A DNA stretch of 64,000 nucleotides from Comamonadaceae bacterium OS-1 (lineage in GTDB: Bacteria; Pseudomonadota; Gammaproteobacteria; Burkholderiales; Burkholderiaceae_C): positions 682,001 to 746,000 of the forward strand of contig AP026969.1 in the NCBI GenBank assembly GCA_027923965.1. Direction: 5' to 3'. Positions 1 through 8,741 of the stretch are shown here, piece after piece; position 1 is the stretch's first letter, and the number at the start of each line of letters is the position of its first letter. Under the pieces are notes generated by a model. The model was given only the letters and a program-made list of their open reading frames with translations, was not told the origin of the DNA and searched no databases. The position numbers and the translations under genes were made by a program.

Positions 1-442
1 CCTGGGTGCGCGCCAGGCTGGCCTCGGAACGGACCCAGGGATTCAACAGGCACAGGCCTGCCACGCGGGGGTCTTTGGTCTCGTGCACATACAGCAGTGC
101 CGCGGATGCGGCATCGCACAGCCCCCACAAGACGATTTTCTCTACCTGCGGTACGCGGCTTTGCAGGCTGTCCATGGCGGCGCGGATGCCGGGGCTGGCG
201 ATCAGGAAGTCGCCGGACGGCCCGTCGCTATCGCCCATGCCCTGGTAATCAAAGCGCAAGACCGCATGGCCCGCGGCAGCCAGTGCGCGTGCCAGCAAGA
301 CAAACTGGCGGTGGCTGCCCACCCGGTACTGGGGGCCGCCCACCACGATGACGACACCTGTGTTCGAGGGGGTAGCGGGCAAGCTGAGCACCCCTACCAG
401 GGTGTCTTGTCCGCAGGGGAATAACAGTGCGTGTTCGGTCAT
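1..442 (-). CDS. exosortase A system-associated hydrolase 1 (partial)
   Basis: Alpha/beta-hydrolase fold protein cut by the left edge; 147 N-terminal codons are visible. They contain GGPQYRVGSHRQF and DYQGMGDSDG, typical of the hydrolase 1 family found beside exosortase A loci. The nucleophile-elbow region reads WGLCDAAS, so a Cys sits where lipases have Ser. The ATG at 442-440 overlaps the stop of hydrolase 2 in an ATGA junction, so the two genes are translationally coupled. The substrate is unknown; a role in exopolysaccharide or PEP-CTERM protein processing is inferred from context. Confidence 0.75.
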   Translation of the reverse strand, partial: MTEHALLFPCGQDTLVGVLSLPATPSNTGVVIVVGGPQYRVGSHRQFVLLARALAAAGHAVLRFDYQGMGDSDGPSGDFLIASPGIRAAMDSLQSRVPQVEKIVLWGLCDAASAALLYVHETKDPRVAGLCLLNPWVRSEASLARTQ

Positions 443-1263
443 GCGGGTACGCCCACCAAGGCCGGGGGGGCAAGTGCCGCCAGGGTGGCGGTCAGCAAGG
501 CTGGGGCCTCCTCGATTTCGCTGGTCTGCCAAAACGCCGGTCCCATGACGACCTGGCTGCGCACGGCAAAGCCTGCGGCCTGCCAGGCTTGTAGCGGCTT
601 GGCGGTGGCGGGCGACAGGCTGGCATCGGCCTGGGTGGACAGGTCCAGCCATTCGAGCCGACCTGCGGCAGCGGGCGCAGCCAAGGTCGCCTGCTCCAAA
701 CCCGAAGCCAGCGTTGCGGATAGCCGGTACCCGGCGATGTCCACCGGCGTGCCGGCCGCCAACTGCGCACGCAGCCCGTCCATCACGGCTTTGGCATTGC
801 CGCTGGCCAGGTCGCCCGCGGCTTTCAGGCGCAAAAATTGTTGCAGCAGCGGTTTGCCCGCAGGGGTGGGAGCCCAAAACAAGAAGTTGCAGGGTTCATC
901 CAGTTGCGCCGCGGCCTGGGCTGCCAGCAGGCAACCGGCGCGCAGCCCCCACAGCCACAGGGGGGCATCGCCCTGGCGGCGCAGCCACTGGCAGGCCAGT
1001 ACGACATCGTCCACCCAGGCCTGCCAGGAGGCATCGCCGAAGTCGCCAGAGCTGTCGCCACAGCCCAGCAAATCCAGTTGCAACACGGCGTAGCCGTGGG
1101 CGGCCAGGGCTTTGGCTTGCAAGGCGGCCATGCGGCGCGACTTGTTCATTTCTTCGGCGAAAGGGTGCACGTAGGCCACCAGCCCGCGCGCCGTGCCACC
1201 CTGGGCGGGGTGGAAGATGGCGAAGCGCTGGCCAGATCCGACGGGCAAGAAGAAAGCGTCCAT
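439..1263 (-). CDS. exosortase A system-associated hydrolase 2
   Basis: 274-residue alpha/beta-hydrolase-like protein starting MDAFFLPVGSGQRFAIFHPA. It has an oxyanion-side HPFAEE segment near residue 34 and a DLLGCGDSSG turn near residue 68. At the expected nucleophile elbow the sequence is LWGLRAG, with Arg instead of Ser, so classical esterase activity is doubtful. It lies between the acyl carrier protein and hydrolase 1 in one leftward operon. Proteins of this type accompany exosortase A and EPS genes in Burkholderiales; the biochemical role is not established. Confidence 0.75.
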   Translation of the reverse strand: MDAFFLPVGSGQRFAIFHPAQGGTARGLVAYVHPFAEEMNKSRRMAALQAKALAAHGYAVLQLDLLGCGDSSGDFGDASWQAWVDDVVLACQWLRRQGDAPLWLWGLRAGCLLAAQAAAQLDEPCNFLFWAPTPAGKPLLQQFLRLKAAGDLASGNAKAVMDGLRAQLAAGTPVDIAGYRLSATLASGLEQATLAAPAAAGRLEWLDLSTQADASLSPATAKPLQAWQAAGFAVRSQVVMGPAFWQTSEIEEAPALLTATLAALAPPALVGVPA

Positions 1264-1278
1264 CGGATGCCTAGCCCC

Positions 1279-1530
1279 TTAGCTCGCGAGTTTGGCGTCT
1301 ACGAAATCGACCAGTGCGCCCACGGTCGCAAAGGTCGAGCCGTCCATGTCGTCGTCGTCCACCGTCAGGCCAAAATGCTCTTCCAGGCGGGTGATGAGAG
1401 ACACCACGGCCATCGAGTCCAGCTCGGGAATGGCACCCAGCAAATGGGTTTCGCGGGTAAAAGCGGCGCTGCGGCCATTCAGGCTCAGCACTTCGTTCAG
1501 AACCGCCTTGACCTCTTGTGTCACATCCAT
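1279..1530 (-). CDS. acyl carrier protein, exosortase A-associated
   Basis: 83-residue acyl carrier protein. The phosphopantetheine attachment motif is LDSMAV near residue 39, followed by the acidic helix EEHFGLTVDDDDMDG. The start at 1530 (MDVTQEVKAVL) is preceded by an AGGGG ribosome-binding site; an upstream in-frame extension looks non-coding. It heads the leftward hydrolase operon and faces the acyl-CoA ligase, which may load it. The pairing of ACP, AMP ligase and PLP decarboxylase is usual for the exosortase A cluster and suggests synthesis of an amino-acyl or amine modification, a role inferred here. Confidence 0.85.
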   Translation of the reverse strand: MDVTQEVKAVLNEVLSLNGRSAAFTRETHLLGAIPELDSMAVVSLITRLEEHFGLTVDDDDMDGSTFATVGALVDFVDAKLAS

Positions 1531-1753
1531 GAGAACCCCTGTTGTGTTGTAAGCAATTGCACCTCCAAGAGGGCCGCGTCCTCTTGGCAGGAGGGGCGGC
1601 CTGTGGCCCGGCAAATAGAGGCACGGGTGGCGGTGGCTGAGAAGAAGGCCGCATTTTAGGGTGGGTACCAGTGGCTTTGGCCTGGAGGCCCCTGTGCGAT
1701 ACTTTTAACGGTTGTTTTTGGCGCTTTTCCCTCTTTTTTCTTGCGTGACCCCT

Positions 1754-3355
1754 ATGCGTGAATCCACACTTTTGCATGAACTCATTGCCTGTGCCGCCCA
1801 GCGTGCCCCGCAAAACCGTGCGCTGACCTACGGCGCGGTGTCCATGGCTTACAGCGAGCTGGACACGGCGGTGGCGCAGTGCGCGGCCGGTTTGATGGCT
1901 CTTGGGCTGGGCCGGGGCGAACGTGTGGCGATCTACCTGGAAAAGCGCTTTGAAACCGTGATCACCAGCTTTGGCGCGCCTGCCGCCGGTGCCGTGTTTG
2001 TGCCCTTGAACCCCTTGCTCAAGCCCGAGCAGGTGGCTTTTATCCTGCAGGACTGCAATGTGCGCGTGCTGGTGACCTCGCCCGAGCGCCTGGCGCTGCT
2101 GGCGGGCGTGCTGGGCCAGTGCCCGGACCTGCGCCAGGTCGTGTTGACGGATGTGGCACCCCAGGCGATTCCTACGCTGCCCCAATCCCTGTGGGGTGAC
2201 CTGCTCGCGGCCCCGCCCCGTGTCGGGCACCGGGTCATCGACACCGATATGGCCGCCATCCTGTACACCTCGGGCAGCACCGGCAAGCCCAAGGGCGTGG
2301 TGCTGTCGCACCGCAATATGGTGGCTGGTGCAAAAAGTGTAGCTAGCTATCTAGAGAACACCAGCGACGACACCCTTTTGGCCGCATTGCCTTTGTCGTT
2401 CGACGCGGGCTTCAGCCAGCTCACCACCGCCTTCCACGTGGGTGCCCGCGTGGTACTGCTCAACTACCTGATGCCGCGTGACGTGCTCAAGGCCATGGAG
2501 CGCGAAGGCGTGACCGGCCTGACTGCCGTGCCGCCGCTGTACATCCAGCTCACCCAGTCCGCCTGGCCCGCCGCCATTGCCGAGAAGCTGCGCTACTTTG
2601 CCAATACCGGTGGCCGCATGCCGCGTGAGACCCTGGACCTGCTGCGCCAGCGTGCGCCGCACAGCCAGCCCTTCCTGATGTACGGCCTGACCGAAGCCTT
2701 CCGCTCCACCTATTTGCCACCCTCCGAGGTAGACCGCCGCCCCGACTCCATCGGCAAGGCAATTCCCAACGCGGAAATCCTGGTGCTGCGCGAAGACGGC
2801 AGCCCCTGCGCGCCCGAAGAGCCGGGTGAGCTGGTGCACCGCGGCGCACTGGTTGGCCTGGGCTACTGGAACGACGCGGAGAAAACCGCCGAACGCTACA
2901 AGCTGCTGGCCGCCGACGTGCCGGGCCGCCAGCCGGGCCTGCAGCTGCCCGAATACGCCGTGTTCTCCGGCGACACCGTGCGCATGGATGCCGAAGGCTT
3001 CTTGTACTTCATTGGCCGCCGCGACGAGATGATCAAGTCCTCCGGCTACCGCGTCAGCCCCACCGAGGTGGAAGAAGTGCTGTACGCCACCCGGCTGGTC
3101 GGTGAATGCGTGGCCTTTGGGGTGGAGCACCCGGCCTGGGGCCAGGCTATCCAGGTGATTGCCACTGCGCCGGTGGATGCCGTGGACGGCACGCTGGATA
3201 CCGCCGCCTTGCTGGCCGAGTGCCGCACCCGCATGCCTGCCTACATGCTGCCCGCCAACGTGGAAGTGGTGGCCGGGCCGCTGCCGCGCAATCCCAACGG
3301 CAAGATCGACCGCAAATGGCTGTCCACCGACTGGGCCGAGCGCCACCTTAGCTAA
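1754..3355 (+). CDS. acyl-CoA ligase (AMP-forming), exosortase A-associated
   Basis: 533-residue ANL-superfamily adenylating enzyme. Visible motifs are the P-loop YTSGSTGKPKG near residue 170, YGLTEAF near 309, a hinge RDEMIKSSGYRVSP and the C-terminal NGKIDRKW catalytic Lys. The start MRESTLLHEL at 1754 fits family N-termini; a longer reading from 1712 adds a poorly supported stretch. It begins a rightward operon with the PLP decarboxylase 3 bases downstream. It probably activates a carboxylate or amino acid for transfer to the divergent ACP. The substrate cannot be read from sequence. Confidence 0.85.
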   Translation: MRESTLLHELIACAAQRAPQNRALTYGAVSMAYSELDTAVAQCAAGLMALGLGRGERVAIYLEKRFETVITSFGAPAAGAVFVPLNPLLKPEQVAFILQDCNVRVLVTSPERLALLAGVLGQCPDLRQVVLTDVAPQAIPTLPQSLWGDLLAAPPRVGHRVIDTDMAAILYTSGSTGKPKGVVLSHRNMVAGAKSVASYLENTSDDTLLAALPLSFDAGFSQLTTAFHVGARVVLLNYLMPRDVLKAMEREGVTGLTAVPPLYIQLTQSAWPAAIAEKLRYFANTGGRMPRETLDLLRQRAPHSQPFLMYGLTEAFRSTYLPPSEVDRRPDSIGKAIPNAEILVLREDGSPCAPEEPGELVHRGALVGLGYWNDAEKTAERYKLLAADVPGRQPGLQLPEYAVFSGDTVRMDAEGFLYFIGRRDEMIKSSGYRVSPTEVEEVLYATRLVGECVAFGVEHPAWGQAIQVIATAPVDAVDGTLDTAALLAECRTRMPAYMLPANVEVVAGPLPRNPNGKIDRKWLSTDWAERHLS

Positions 3356-3358
3356 AGA

Positions 3359-4606
3359 ATGACCCCCATGACCGACCGCCCCATCCCTGTCCACGCCCCC
3401 TTGAGCCAGTTCCCCGTGCAGGACGGTGAACTGGTCGTCGGCGGCATTCCGCTGACCCAGCTCGCCGCGCGCGTGGGCCAAACGCCTTTTTACGCCTACG
3501 ACCGCGCCCAGCTGCGCCAGCGTGTGGCCGAGCTGCGCGCCGCCTTGCCCGCCAGCGTCAAACTGCACTACGCCATGAAGGCCAACCCTATGCCCGCGGT
3601 GGTCGCTCTGATGGCCGGGCTGGTGGACGGCATCGACGTGGCTTCTGCGGGTGAACTGAAAGTGGCGCTGGATGCCGGAGCCGACCCGCAAGAGATCAGC
3701 TTTGCCGGGCCGGGCAAGCGCGATACCGAGCTGCGCCAGGCCGTGGCCTCGGGCGTGCTGGTCAATTTGGAGTCGATGCGCGAAGTCGGCGTGCTGGCAG
3801 GTATTTCCAACGCGTTGGGCCTGGCCGCCCGCGTGGCGGTGCGCGTCAATCCCGATTTCGAGCTCAAGGGCTCGGGCATGAAGATGGGCGGCGGCCCCAA
3901 GCAGTTTGGCGTGGATGTGGAGCAAATGCCCGAACTCATGGCCGCCATCGGCAGCGCGGGCCTGGCATTCGAAGGATTCCACCTGTTCGCCGGGTCGCAA
4001 AACCTGCGCCCCGAGTCCATCTGCGAAGCCCAGCAAAAATCCTATGCCCTGGCCGTGCGCCTGGCCGAGGCCACACCGCTGCCGGTGAAGTTCCTGAACC
4101 TGGGCGGCGGCTTTGGCATTCCGTACTTTCCGGGCGAGCAGCGCATCGACCTGCAGCCCATCGGCGACAACCTGGCCGCCCTGGCCGAGCGCGCCAAGAC
4201 CGAGCTACCCCAGGCCTCCTTCGTCATCGAACTCGGCCGCTACCTGGTGGGCGAGGCGGGCGTGTACGTGGCCCGGGTGATAGACCGCAAAATTTCCCGC
4301 GGCCAGGTGTTTCTGGTGACCGACGGCGGCCTGCACCACCATTTGTCGGCTTCGGGCAACTTCGGCCAGGTGATCCGCAAAAATTACCCCGTGGCCATCG
4401 GCAACCGCATGGGCGCGGCGGATGTGGAGCCCGCCTCGGTGGTCGGCCCGCTGTGCACCCCGCTGGACCTGCTGGGCGACCGCATGCTGCTGCCCACGGC
4501 GCAAGAGGGTGACCTGGTGGTGGTGTTCCAGTCGGGTGCCTACGGTGCCAGCGCCAGCCCGCAAAATTTCCTGGGCCACCCCGCCTGCGTGGAAGTGCTG
4601 GTTTAG
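3359..4606 (+). CDS. pyridoxal-dependent decarboxylase, exosortase A system-associated
   Basis: 415-residue fold-type III PLP decarboxylase related to diaminopimelate/ornithine decarboxylases. The PLP lysine lies in YAMKANPMP near residue 73; HLFAGSQN and the phosphate-binding GGGFGIPYFPGE follow, and the second-subunit region is LCTPLDLLGD. It follows the acyl-CoA ligase closely and its TAG abuts the GTG of the next gene, so the three are one transcript. The family is a regular part of exosortase A loci; its amino-acid substrate is not known from sequence. Confidence 0.87.
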   Translation: MTPMTDRPIPVHAPLSQFPVQDGELVVGGIPLTQLAARVGQTPFYAYDRAQLRQRVAELRAALPASVKLHYAMKANPMPAVVALMAGLVDGIDVASAGELKVALDAGADPQEISFAGPGKRDTELRQAVASGVLVNLESMREVGVLAGISNALGLAARVAVRVNPDFELKGSGMKMGGGPKQFGVDVEQMPELMAAIGSAGLAFEGFHLFAGSQNLRPESICEAQQKSYALAVRLAEATPLPVKFLNLGGGFGIPYFPGEQRIDLQPIGDNLAALAERAKTELPQASFVIELGRYLVGEAGVYVARVIDRKISRGQVFLVTDGGLHHHLSASGNFGQVIRKNYPVAIGNRMGAADVEPASVVGPLCTPLDLLGDRMLLPTAQEGDLVVVFQSGAYGASASPQNFLGHPACVEVLV

Positions 4607-6583
4607 GTGGACCCCCGCCGGGTTCTCTCGGCACTGCTGGCGCTGGCCTGTGGCCTGGCTGGCGGCATCCTGGCCCTGGCGCACCCGGTGTCGCCCCTGC
4701 TGGCCTTGTCGGGTTTCTATCTGGCGGCGATGGTGGCTCTGTGGCTGCCCGGCCTCTGGCTGTTCGCCGTACCCGCCTGCCTGCCGTTCTTGAACTTTGC
4801 CCCCTGGACCGGCTGGCTGGTCTTTGAAGAATTCGACCTGCTGCTGCTGGCCGTGCTGGCGGCGGGCTACTTCCGGCAGGCCCGGCGGCCCAGCGAGACC
4901 GCGTTCCGCTGGACCCAGCCGCTGTCTTTTCCCACCACCATCGTCGCCTTGTTCGCCGCCGCCAGCCTGGTGTCGCTGGCCCGGGGCCTGCTGGACGCGG
5001 GCGGTCTTACCTGGGGCTGGTTCCAGGGCTATGGCGATGCCATGAACAGCCTGCGGGCCACCAAAAGCCTGCTCTGGGCCACGCTGTGCATGCCCTTGCT
5101 GGCCGATGCACTGCGGCAATCGGTAGTGCAAAGCTGCAAGCGCCTGGCGGCGGGCATGCTGGTGGGCCTGGTGGTGGTGATTGGGGCCGTGCTGTGGGAA
5201 CGGGCGGCTTTTCCGGGCTGGTTCAACTTCACCAGCAAATACCGCACGACGGCACTGTTCTGGGAAATGCACGTGGGCGGCGCGGCCATCGATGCCTACC
5301 TGGCCCTGGCCACGCCGTTCGTTGCCTGGGCCTTGCGCAGCGCCCGGCGGCCTTGGCAATGGGCGTGGGGCGCGCTGCTGGCTGTGCTGGTGACCTATGC
5401 CGGGCTCACCACCTTCTCGCGGGGTGTCTATCTGTCGATGCTGGCCCCGCTGGTGCTGCTGGGCCTGTTGCTGTGGGTACAGAAGGCGGGCCTGGACCTG
5501 CGGGCGCTGGCGCTCAGCCTGTGGCAGCGCCGCCGCCCTCGGGGCTGGCGTGCCAAGGCTGCCTGGGCGCTGGGGGTGGTGCTGGTGGCCGAGGTGGTGG
5601 GCGTGCTCAACGGCGGCAGCTTCATGGCCAGCCGCCTGACCACCACCGAGCGCGATTTCGGCAGCCGCATGGCGCACTGGCAGCGCGGCCTGGACCTGCT
5701 GCAGGACCCGGTGGACTGGACCACCGGCATCGGCCTGGGCCGCCTGCCATCGCACTACGCCCGCAGCTACCCCGAGGGCGAGTGGTCCGGCCACGTGGCC
5801 TGGCGCAGTGGCAAAAATGGGCTGGGCGGGCAGGGCGCAGAGCCCCCGGTGATGCGCGTGTCCGGCCCCGAGACGGACGACTACCTGGAAGGCCTGTATG
5901 CCGCCACCCAGCGCGTGCGCCCCGTGCCTGGAGCGCGCTACCGGGCCAACGTGCAGGTGCGGGTGGATGCGCCCACCGGCGTGTACCTGCAGCTGTGCGA
6001 ACGCCACCTGCTGTACCCCGCCCGCTGCCAGAACGCCTACCTGACGCTCAAGCCCGTGGCCGACCCGGCCGCCAACCCCTGGCAGCAGATCACCGTGCCC
6101 TTGCAGGGGCCGCGCTTCAAGGACACGCCGTGGTACGCGCCGCGCCTGGGCATGTTTTCGGTGATGGTGCTGGGTGCGAGCGCGCATGCCGACTTTCGCT
6201 CCATCCGTCTGCAAAGCACCGACCTCCAGGAGCTGCTGTCCAACGGCGACTTTGCGCAGAATCTGGCGCACTGGTTCCCGGCGGCACGCTTTTACTTTCT
6301 GCCCTGGCATATCGACAACTTGTTTCTCGAAGTGCTGGTCGAACGCGGCTTGCTGGGCCTGCTACTGGGGGCTGCGCTGGTGGGCACCGCCCTGTGGCAA
6401 CTGGTGCTGGGCTCTGCCCGCCGCCAGCCGCTGGCACCCTACCTGGCGGCGTCGCTGTGCGGGGTGCTGCTGGTGGGCCTGGTCAGCAGCGTGATGGACG
6501 TGCCGCGGGTGGCTTTTCTGCTGTTTTTGCTGGCCTACTTTGCGCTGCAGTTGGCGCGAGCCTGCAGGCGATCCGAGCCCTGA
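4607..6583 (+). CDS. O-antigen ligase-like membrane protein with large inserted domain
   Basis: 658-residue polytopic protein with GTG start directly after the decarboxylase stop. Hydrophobic segments fill residues 1-340, then a long hydrophilic stretch spans roughly 345-560, then HIDNLFLEVLVERGLLGLL (about 567) marks the conserved Wzy_C-type periplasmic loop, followed by closing membrane helices. It probably polymerises or ligates a glycan as part of the exosortase-linked EPS system. The hydrophilic insert (YLEGLYAATQRVRPVPGARY, then many beta-strand-like segments) looks like a carbohydrate-binding jelly roll, making the protein longer than the usual 400-450 residue ligases. Confidence 0.75.
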   Translation: MDPRRVLSALLALACGLAGGILALAHPVSPLLALSGFYLAAMVALWLPGLWLFAVPACLPFLNFAPWTGWLVFEEFDLLLLAVLAAGYFRQARRPSETAFRWTQPLSFPTTIVALFAAASLVSLARGLLDAGGLTWGWFQGYGDAMNSLRATKSLLWATLCMPLLADALRQSVVQSCKRLAAGMLVGLVVVIGAVLWERAAFPGWFNFTSKYRTTALFWEMHVGGAAIDAYLALATPFVAWALRSARRPWQWAWGALLAVLVTYAGLTTFSRGVYLSMLAPLVLLGLLLWVQKAGLDLRALALSLWQRRRPRGWRAKAAWALGVVLVAEVVGVLNGGSFMASRLTTTERDFGSRMAHWQRGLDLLQDPVDWTTGIGLGRLPSHYARSYPEGEWSGHVAWRSGKNGLGGQGAEPPVMRVSGPETDDYLEGLYAATQRVRPVPGARYRANVQVRVDAPTGVYLQLCERHLLYPARCQNAYLTLKPVADPAANPWQQITVPLQGPRFKDTPWYAPRLGMFSVMVLGASAHADFRSIRLQSTDLQELLSNGDFAQNLAHWFPAARFYFLPWHIDNLFLEVLVERGLLGLLLGAALVGTALWQLVLGSARRQPLAPYLAASLCGVLLVGLVSSVMDVPRVAFLLFLLAYFALQLARACRRSEP

Positions 6584-6590
6584 AAACCCT

Positions 6591-6650
6591 GTTTGCTATT
6601 TATTTAATAGCTTCTTGTGCTGATGGGGTAAGCGTAAGAAGCTTATTTCT
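6591..6650 (+). repeat. dispersed intergenic repeat, copy 1
   Basis: Defines the family used below: TTGCTA...AATAGC, then TGCTTATTCCATAAGC-like core (GCTTAT/ATAAGC stem), then an AGAGGC and TATTT-like tail. This copy follows the O-antigen ligase stop. Here the core reads TGCTGATGGGGTAAGC. Confidence 0.7.
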
Positions 6651-6757
6651 TTTAGATTTACCCCGGGCCGCGCAAGGTGGAATTGCCCATAGACAGGCGG
6701 TGTGGGCGCCTGTAGGAAAATAGCCCCCATTTTCACCAACCTTCCTAGCTACCAAAC

Positions 6758-7534
6758 ATGAGTGCTTTCAACGAAGAAACCGTGCTGAGCGTGCACCACT
6801 GGACCGACCGCCTGTTCTCCTTCACCACGACACGCGACCCGTCGCTGCGCTTTAGCAACGGCCACTTCACCATGATCGGCCTGCGCAAGGAAGACGGCAA
6901 ACCGTTGCTGCGCGCCTACAGCATTGCCAGCGCCAACTACGAAGAACACCTCGAATTCCTCAGCATCAAGGTGCCCGAGGGCCCGCTGACCTCCAAGCTG
7001 CAGCACATCCAGGTGGGCGACAAGATTATCGTCGGCAAAAAGCCCACCGGCACCCTGGTCACCGACTACCTGTTGCCCGGCAAGCACCTGTACCTGCTGT
7101 CCACCGGCACCGGCCTGGCCCCGTTCCTGAGCATCGTGCGCGACCCCGAGACCTACGAGCGCTTCGAGCAGGTCATCGTGGTCCACGGCGTGCGCCAGGT
7201 CGAAGAGCTGGCCTACCACGACCTGCTGACCGAGCACCTGCCCGCGCACGAATTTTTGGGCGAAATGGTCACCAGCAAGCTGCGCTACTACCCCACCGTC
7301 ACCCGTGAGTCCTACCGCAACATGGGCCGCATCACCGAGCTGTTGGCCAACGGTAAGCTGTTTACCGACCTGGACTTGCCCGAGTTCGACCCGGCTATCG
7401 ACCGCGTCATGCTCTGCGGCAGCCCCGGCATGCTGGTCGACCTGAAGCACATGCTGGAAGAGCGCGGCTTCAAGGAAGGCAACACCTCCACCCCTGGCCA
7501 CTTTGTGGTGGAACGGGCGTTTGCCGAGAAATAA
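6758..7534 (+). CDS. fpr: ferredoxin--NADP+ reductase
   Basis: 258-residue FAD-dependent reductase of the short bacterial Fpr class. The FAD-binding motif RAYSIAS is at about residue 51, the NADP pyrophosphate region STGTGLAPFLSI near 113, the CGSPGMLVD segment near 225, and the C-terminus ends VVERAFAEK as in this class. It transfers electrons between NADPH and ferredoxin or flavodoxin in the cytoplasm, often in oxidative-stress defence. It stands alone, with a repeat copy upstream and the convergent LysR gene downstream. Confidence 0.95.
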   Translation: MSAFNEETVLSVHHWTDRLFSFTTTRDPSLRFSNGHFTMIGLRKEDGKPLLRAYSIASANYEEHLEFLSIKVPEGPLTSKLQHIQVGDKIIVGKKPTGTLVTDYLLPGKHLYLLSTGTGLAPFLSIVRDPETYERFEQVIVVHGVRQVEELAYHDLLTEHLPAHEFLGEMVTSKLRYYPTVTRESYRNMGRITELLANGKLFTDLDLPEFDPAIDRVMLCGSPGMLVDLKHMLEERGFKEGNTSTPGHFVVERAFAEK

Positions 7535-7685
7535 GGCACACCCCCAGGCTGCAGTGCTTCGCATCTTTCGCCAACCCCCTTGCAGGGGGCGCATCTGGTG
7601 GCCTGGCAAAGCCAGTTCCACGGATGCCTTGAGCGGCGTGCGTTCTGGCTGATGCAGCGGTAGCCGTGGCCCGCCACGGAGCAAC

Positions 7686-8627
7686 TTACTTTTTCCGGGG
7701 TTTGCGTATTGCGGGTGTAGCCGCGGGCAAATCGCGGTCCCACGGCGCGTCCTCGCACCGTGCCGCCAAAAAGTCCAGCAGGGTGCGCAGCAGCAGCGGC
7801 TGGTGCTTGCGCGACAAATAGCTGGCATGGATGCCCAGCACCTCGGGTTCGCAGTCCGGCAACAGGCGCACCAACCGCCCCTCGCGCAAAGCCTCGCTCA
7901 CCAGGTAGCTGGGCAGCATGGCGATACCCGCACCGCCCAGGGCCGCGTGCATCAGCACCGTGGTTTCATTGCTTTGGAACGGCCCGCTCACCGGCACCCG
8001 CACAGTCTCGCCTTGGTAGTGCAGGCGGTACTCGCTCTGGCCCACCCGCGCGTGGGTCAGGCAGGCATGGCCGCGCAAATCTTCCGGCACCGATGGGGGG
8101 CCTTGCCGCGCCAGGTACGCAGGCGCAGCGCACAGCACCGAGCGGCAATCCGCCAGGCGGCGTGCCACCAGACCGTCGTCCAGCGTATTGGTGATGCGCA
8201 CCGCCAGGTCGATGCGCTCCTCCACCAGGTTCACCGCGCGGTCCAGTGCCACCACCTCGATCTGCGTCTGCGGGTACTGCACCAAAAAGTCGGCCAGCAC
8301 CCGCGACAGCCAGGCCTGCGCAAACGACACGCTGGAAGTGATGCGCAAACGCCCGCCCGGTGCCGCACTGCGCTGGCCCGCCAGGGCCTGCACATCGCTG
8401 GTCAGGGCCAGCACCTGGCGGCAATGCTCCAGGGCTTCAGCGCCCGCATCGGTCAGGTTCACGCGGCGCGTGGTGCGGTGCAGCAGGCGCACGCCCAGCC
8501 AGGTTTCCAGGCTTTCCAGGTAGCGCGACACCATGGCCCGCGACATGTCCAGCGCGGTGGCGGCCTCGGTCAGGCTGCTGCGATCAGCCACCTCGGTAAA
8601 GACCTGCATGGCGGTGAAACGGTCCAT
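7686..8627 (-). CDS. LysR-family transcriptional regulator
   Basis: 313 residues with an N-terminal winged helix-turn-helix (MDRFTAMQVFTEVADRSSLTEAA) and a periplasmic-binding-like effector domain from about residue 90. It belongs to the group that begins MDRFTAM and usually represses or activates a divergent target. The divergent neighbour is the GlcG-like gene, and the 114-base gap between them holds a palindrome. The basic tail IRKPRKK is slightly longer than usual. The effector is unknown. Confidence 0.9.
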   Translation of the reverse strand: MDRFTAMQVFTEVADRSSLTEAATALDMSRAMVSRYLESLETWLGVRLLHRTTRRVNLTDAGAEALEHCRQVLALTSDVQALAGQRSAAPGGRLRITSSVSFAQAWLSRVLADFLVQYPQTQIEVVALDRAVNLVEERIDLAVRITNTLDDGLVARRLADCRSVLCAAPAYLARQGPPSVPEDLRGHACLTHARVGQSEYRLHYQGETVRVPVSGPFQSNETTVLMHAALGGAGIAMLPSYLVSEALREGRLVRLLPDCEPEVLGIHASYLSRKHQPLLLRTLLDFLAARCEDAPWDRDLPAATPAIRKPRKK

Positions 8628-8643
8628 CTATTTACCCGAATAA

Positions 8644-8660
8644 TGCAATAAATATTTGCA
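8644..8660. promoter_or_regulatory. candidate LysR-type operator palindrome
   Basis: TGCAA-N7-TTGCA inverted repeat in the AT-rich gap between the divergent LysR and GlcG-like genes. Position and symmetry suit a LysR recognition site, but binding is inferred. Confidence 0.4.
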
Positions 8661-8741
8661 ATTCTAGGTGTTTATCTATTTTTTCGAATCAATAAACTAC
8701 AACCCGACAGCACTTTCAGCCACACACCTTTTGGAGACACC

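Noticed and set aside
2325..2360. GTGTAGCTAGCTATCTAG as a further repeat copy inside the acyl-CoA ligase
   Set aside because: Only short similarity to the repeat; the encoded GAKSVASYLENT fits the ligase family without an insertion.
4205..6310. 701-codon minus-strand frame
   Set aside because: Shadow of the O-antigen ligase-like gene; Gln/Arg/His-rich without any domain.
7535..7685. GC-rich gap with CCCCCTTGCAGGGGG as a terminator
   Set aside because: The hairpin arms are short and no T run follows; too weak to call.
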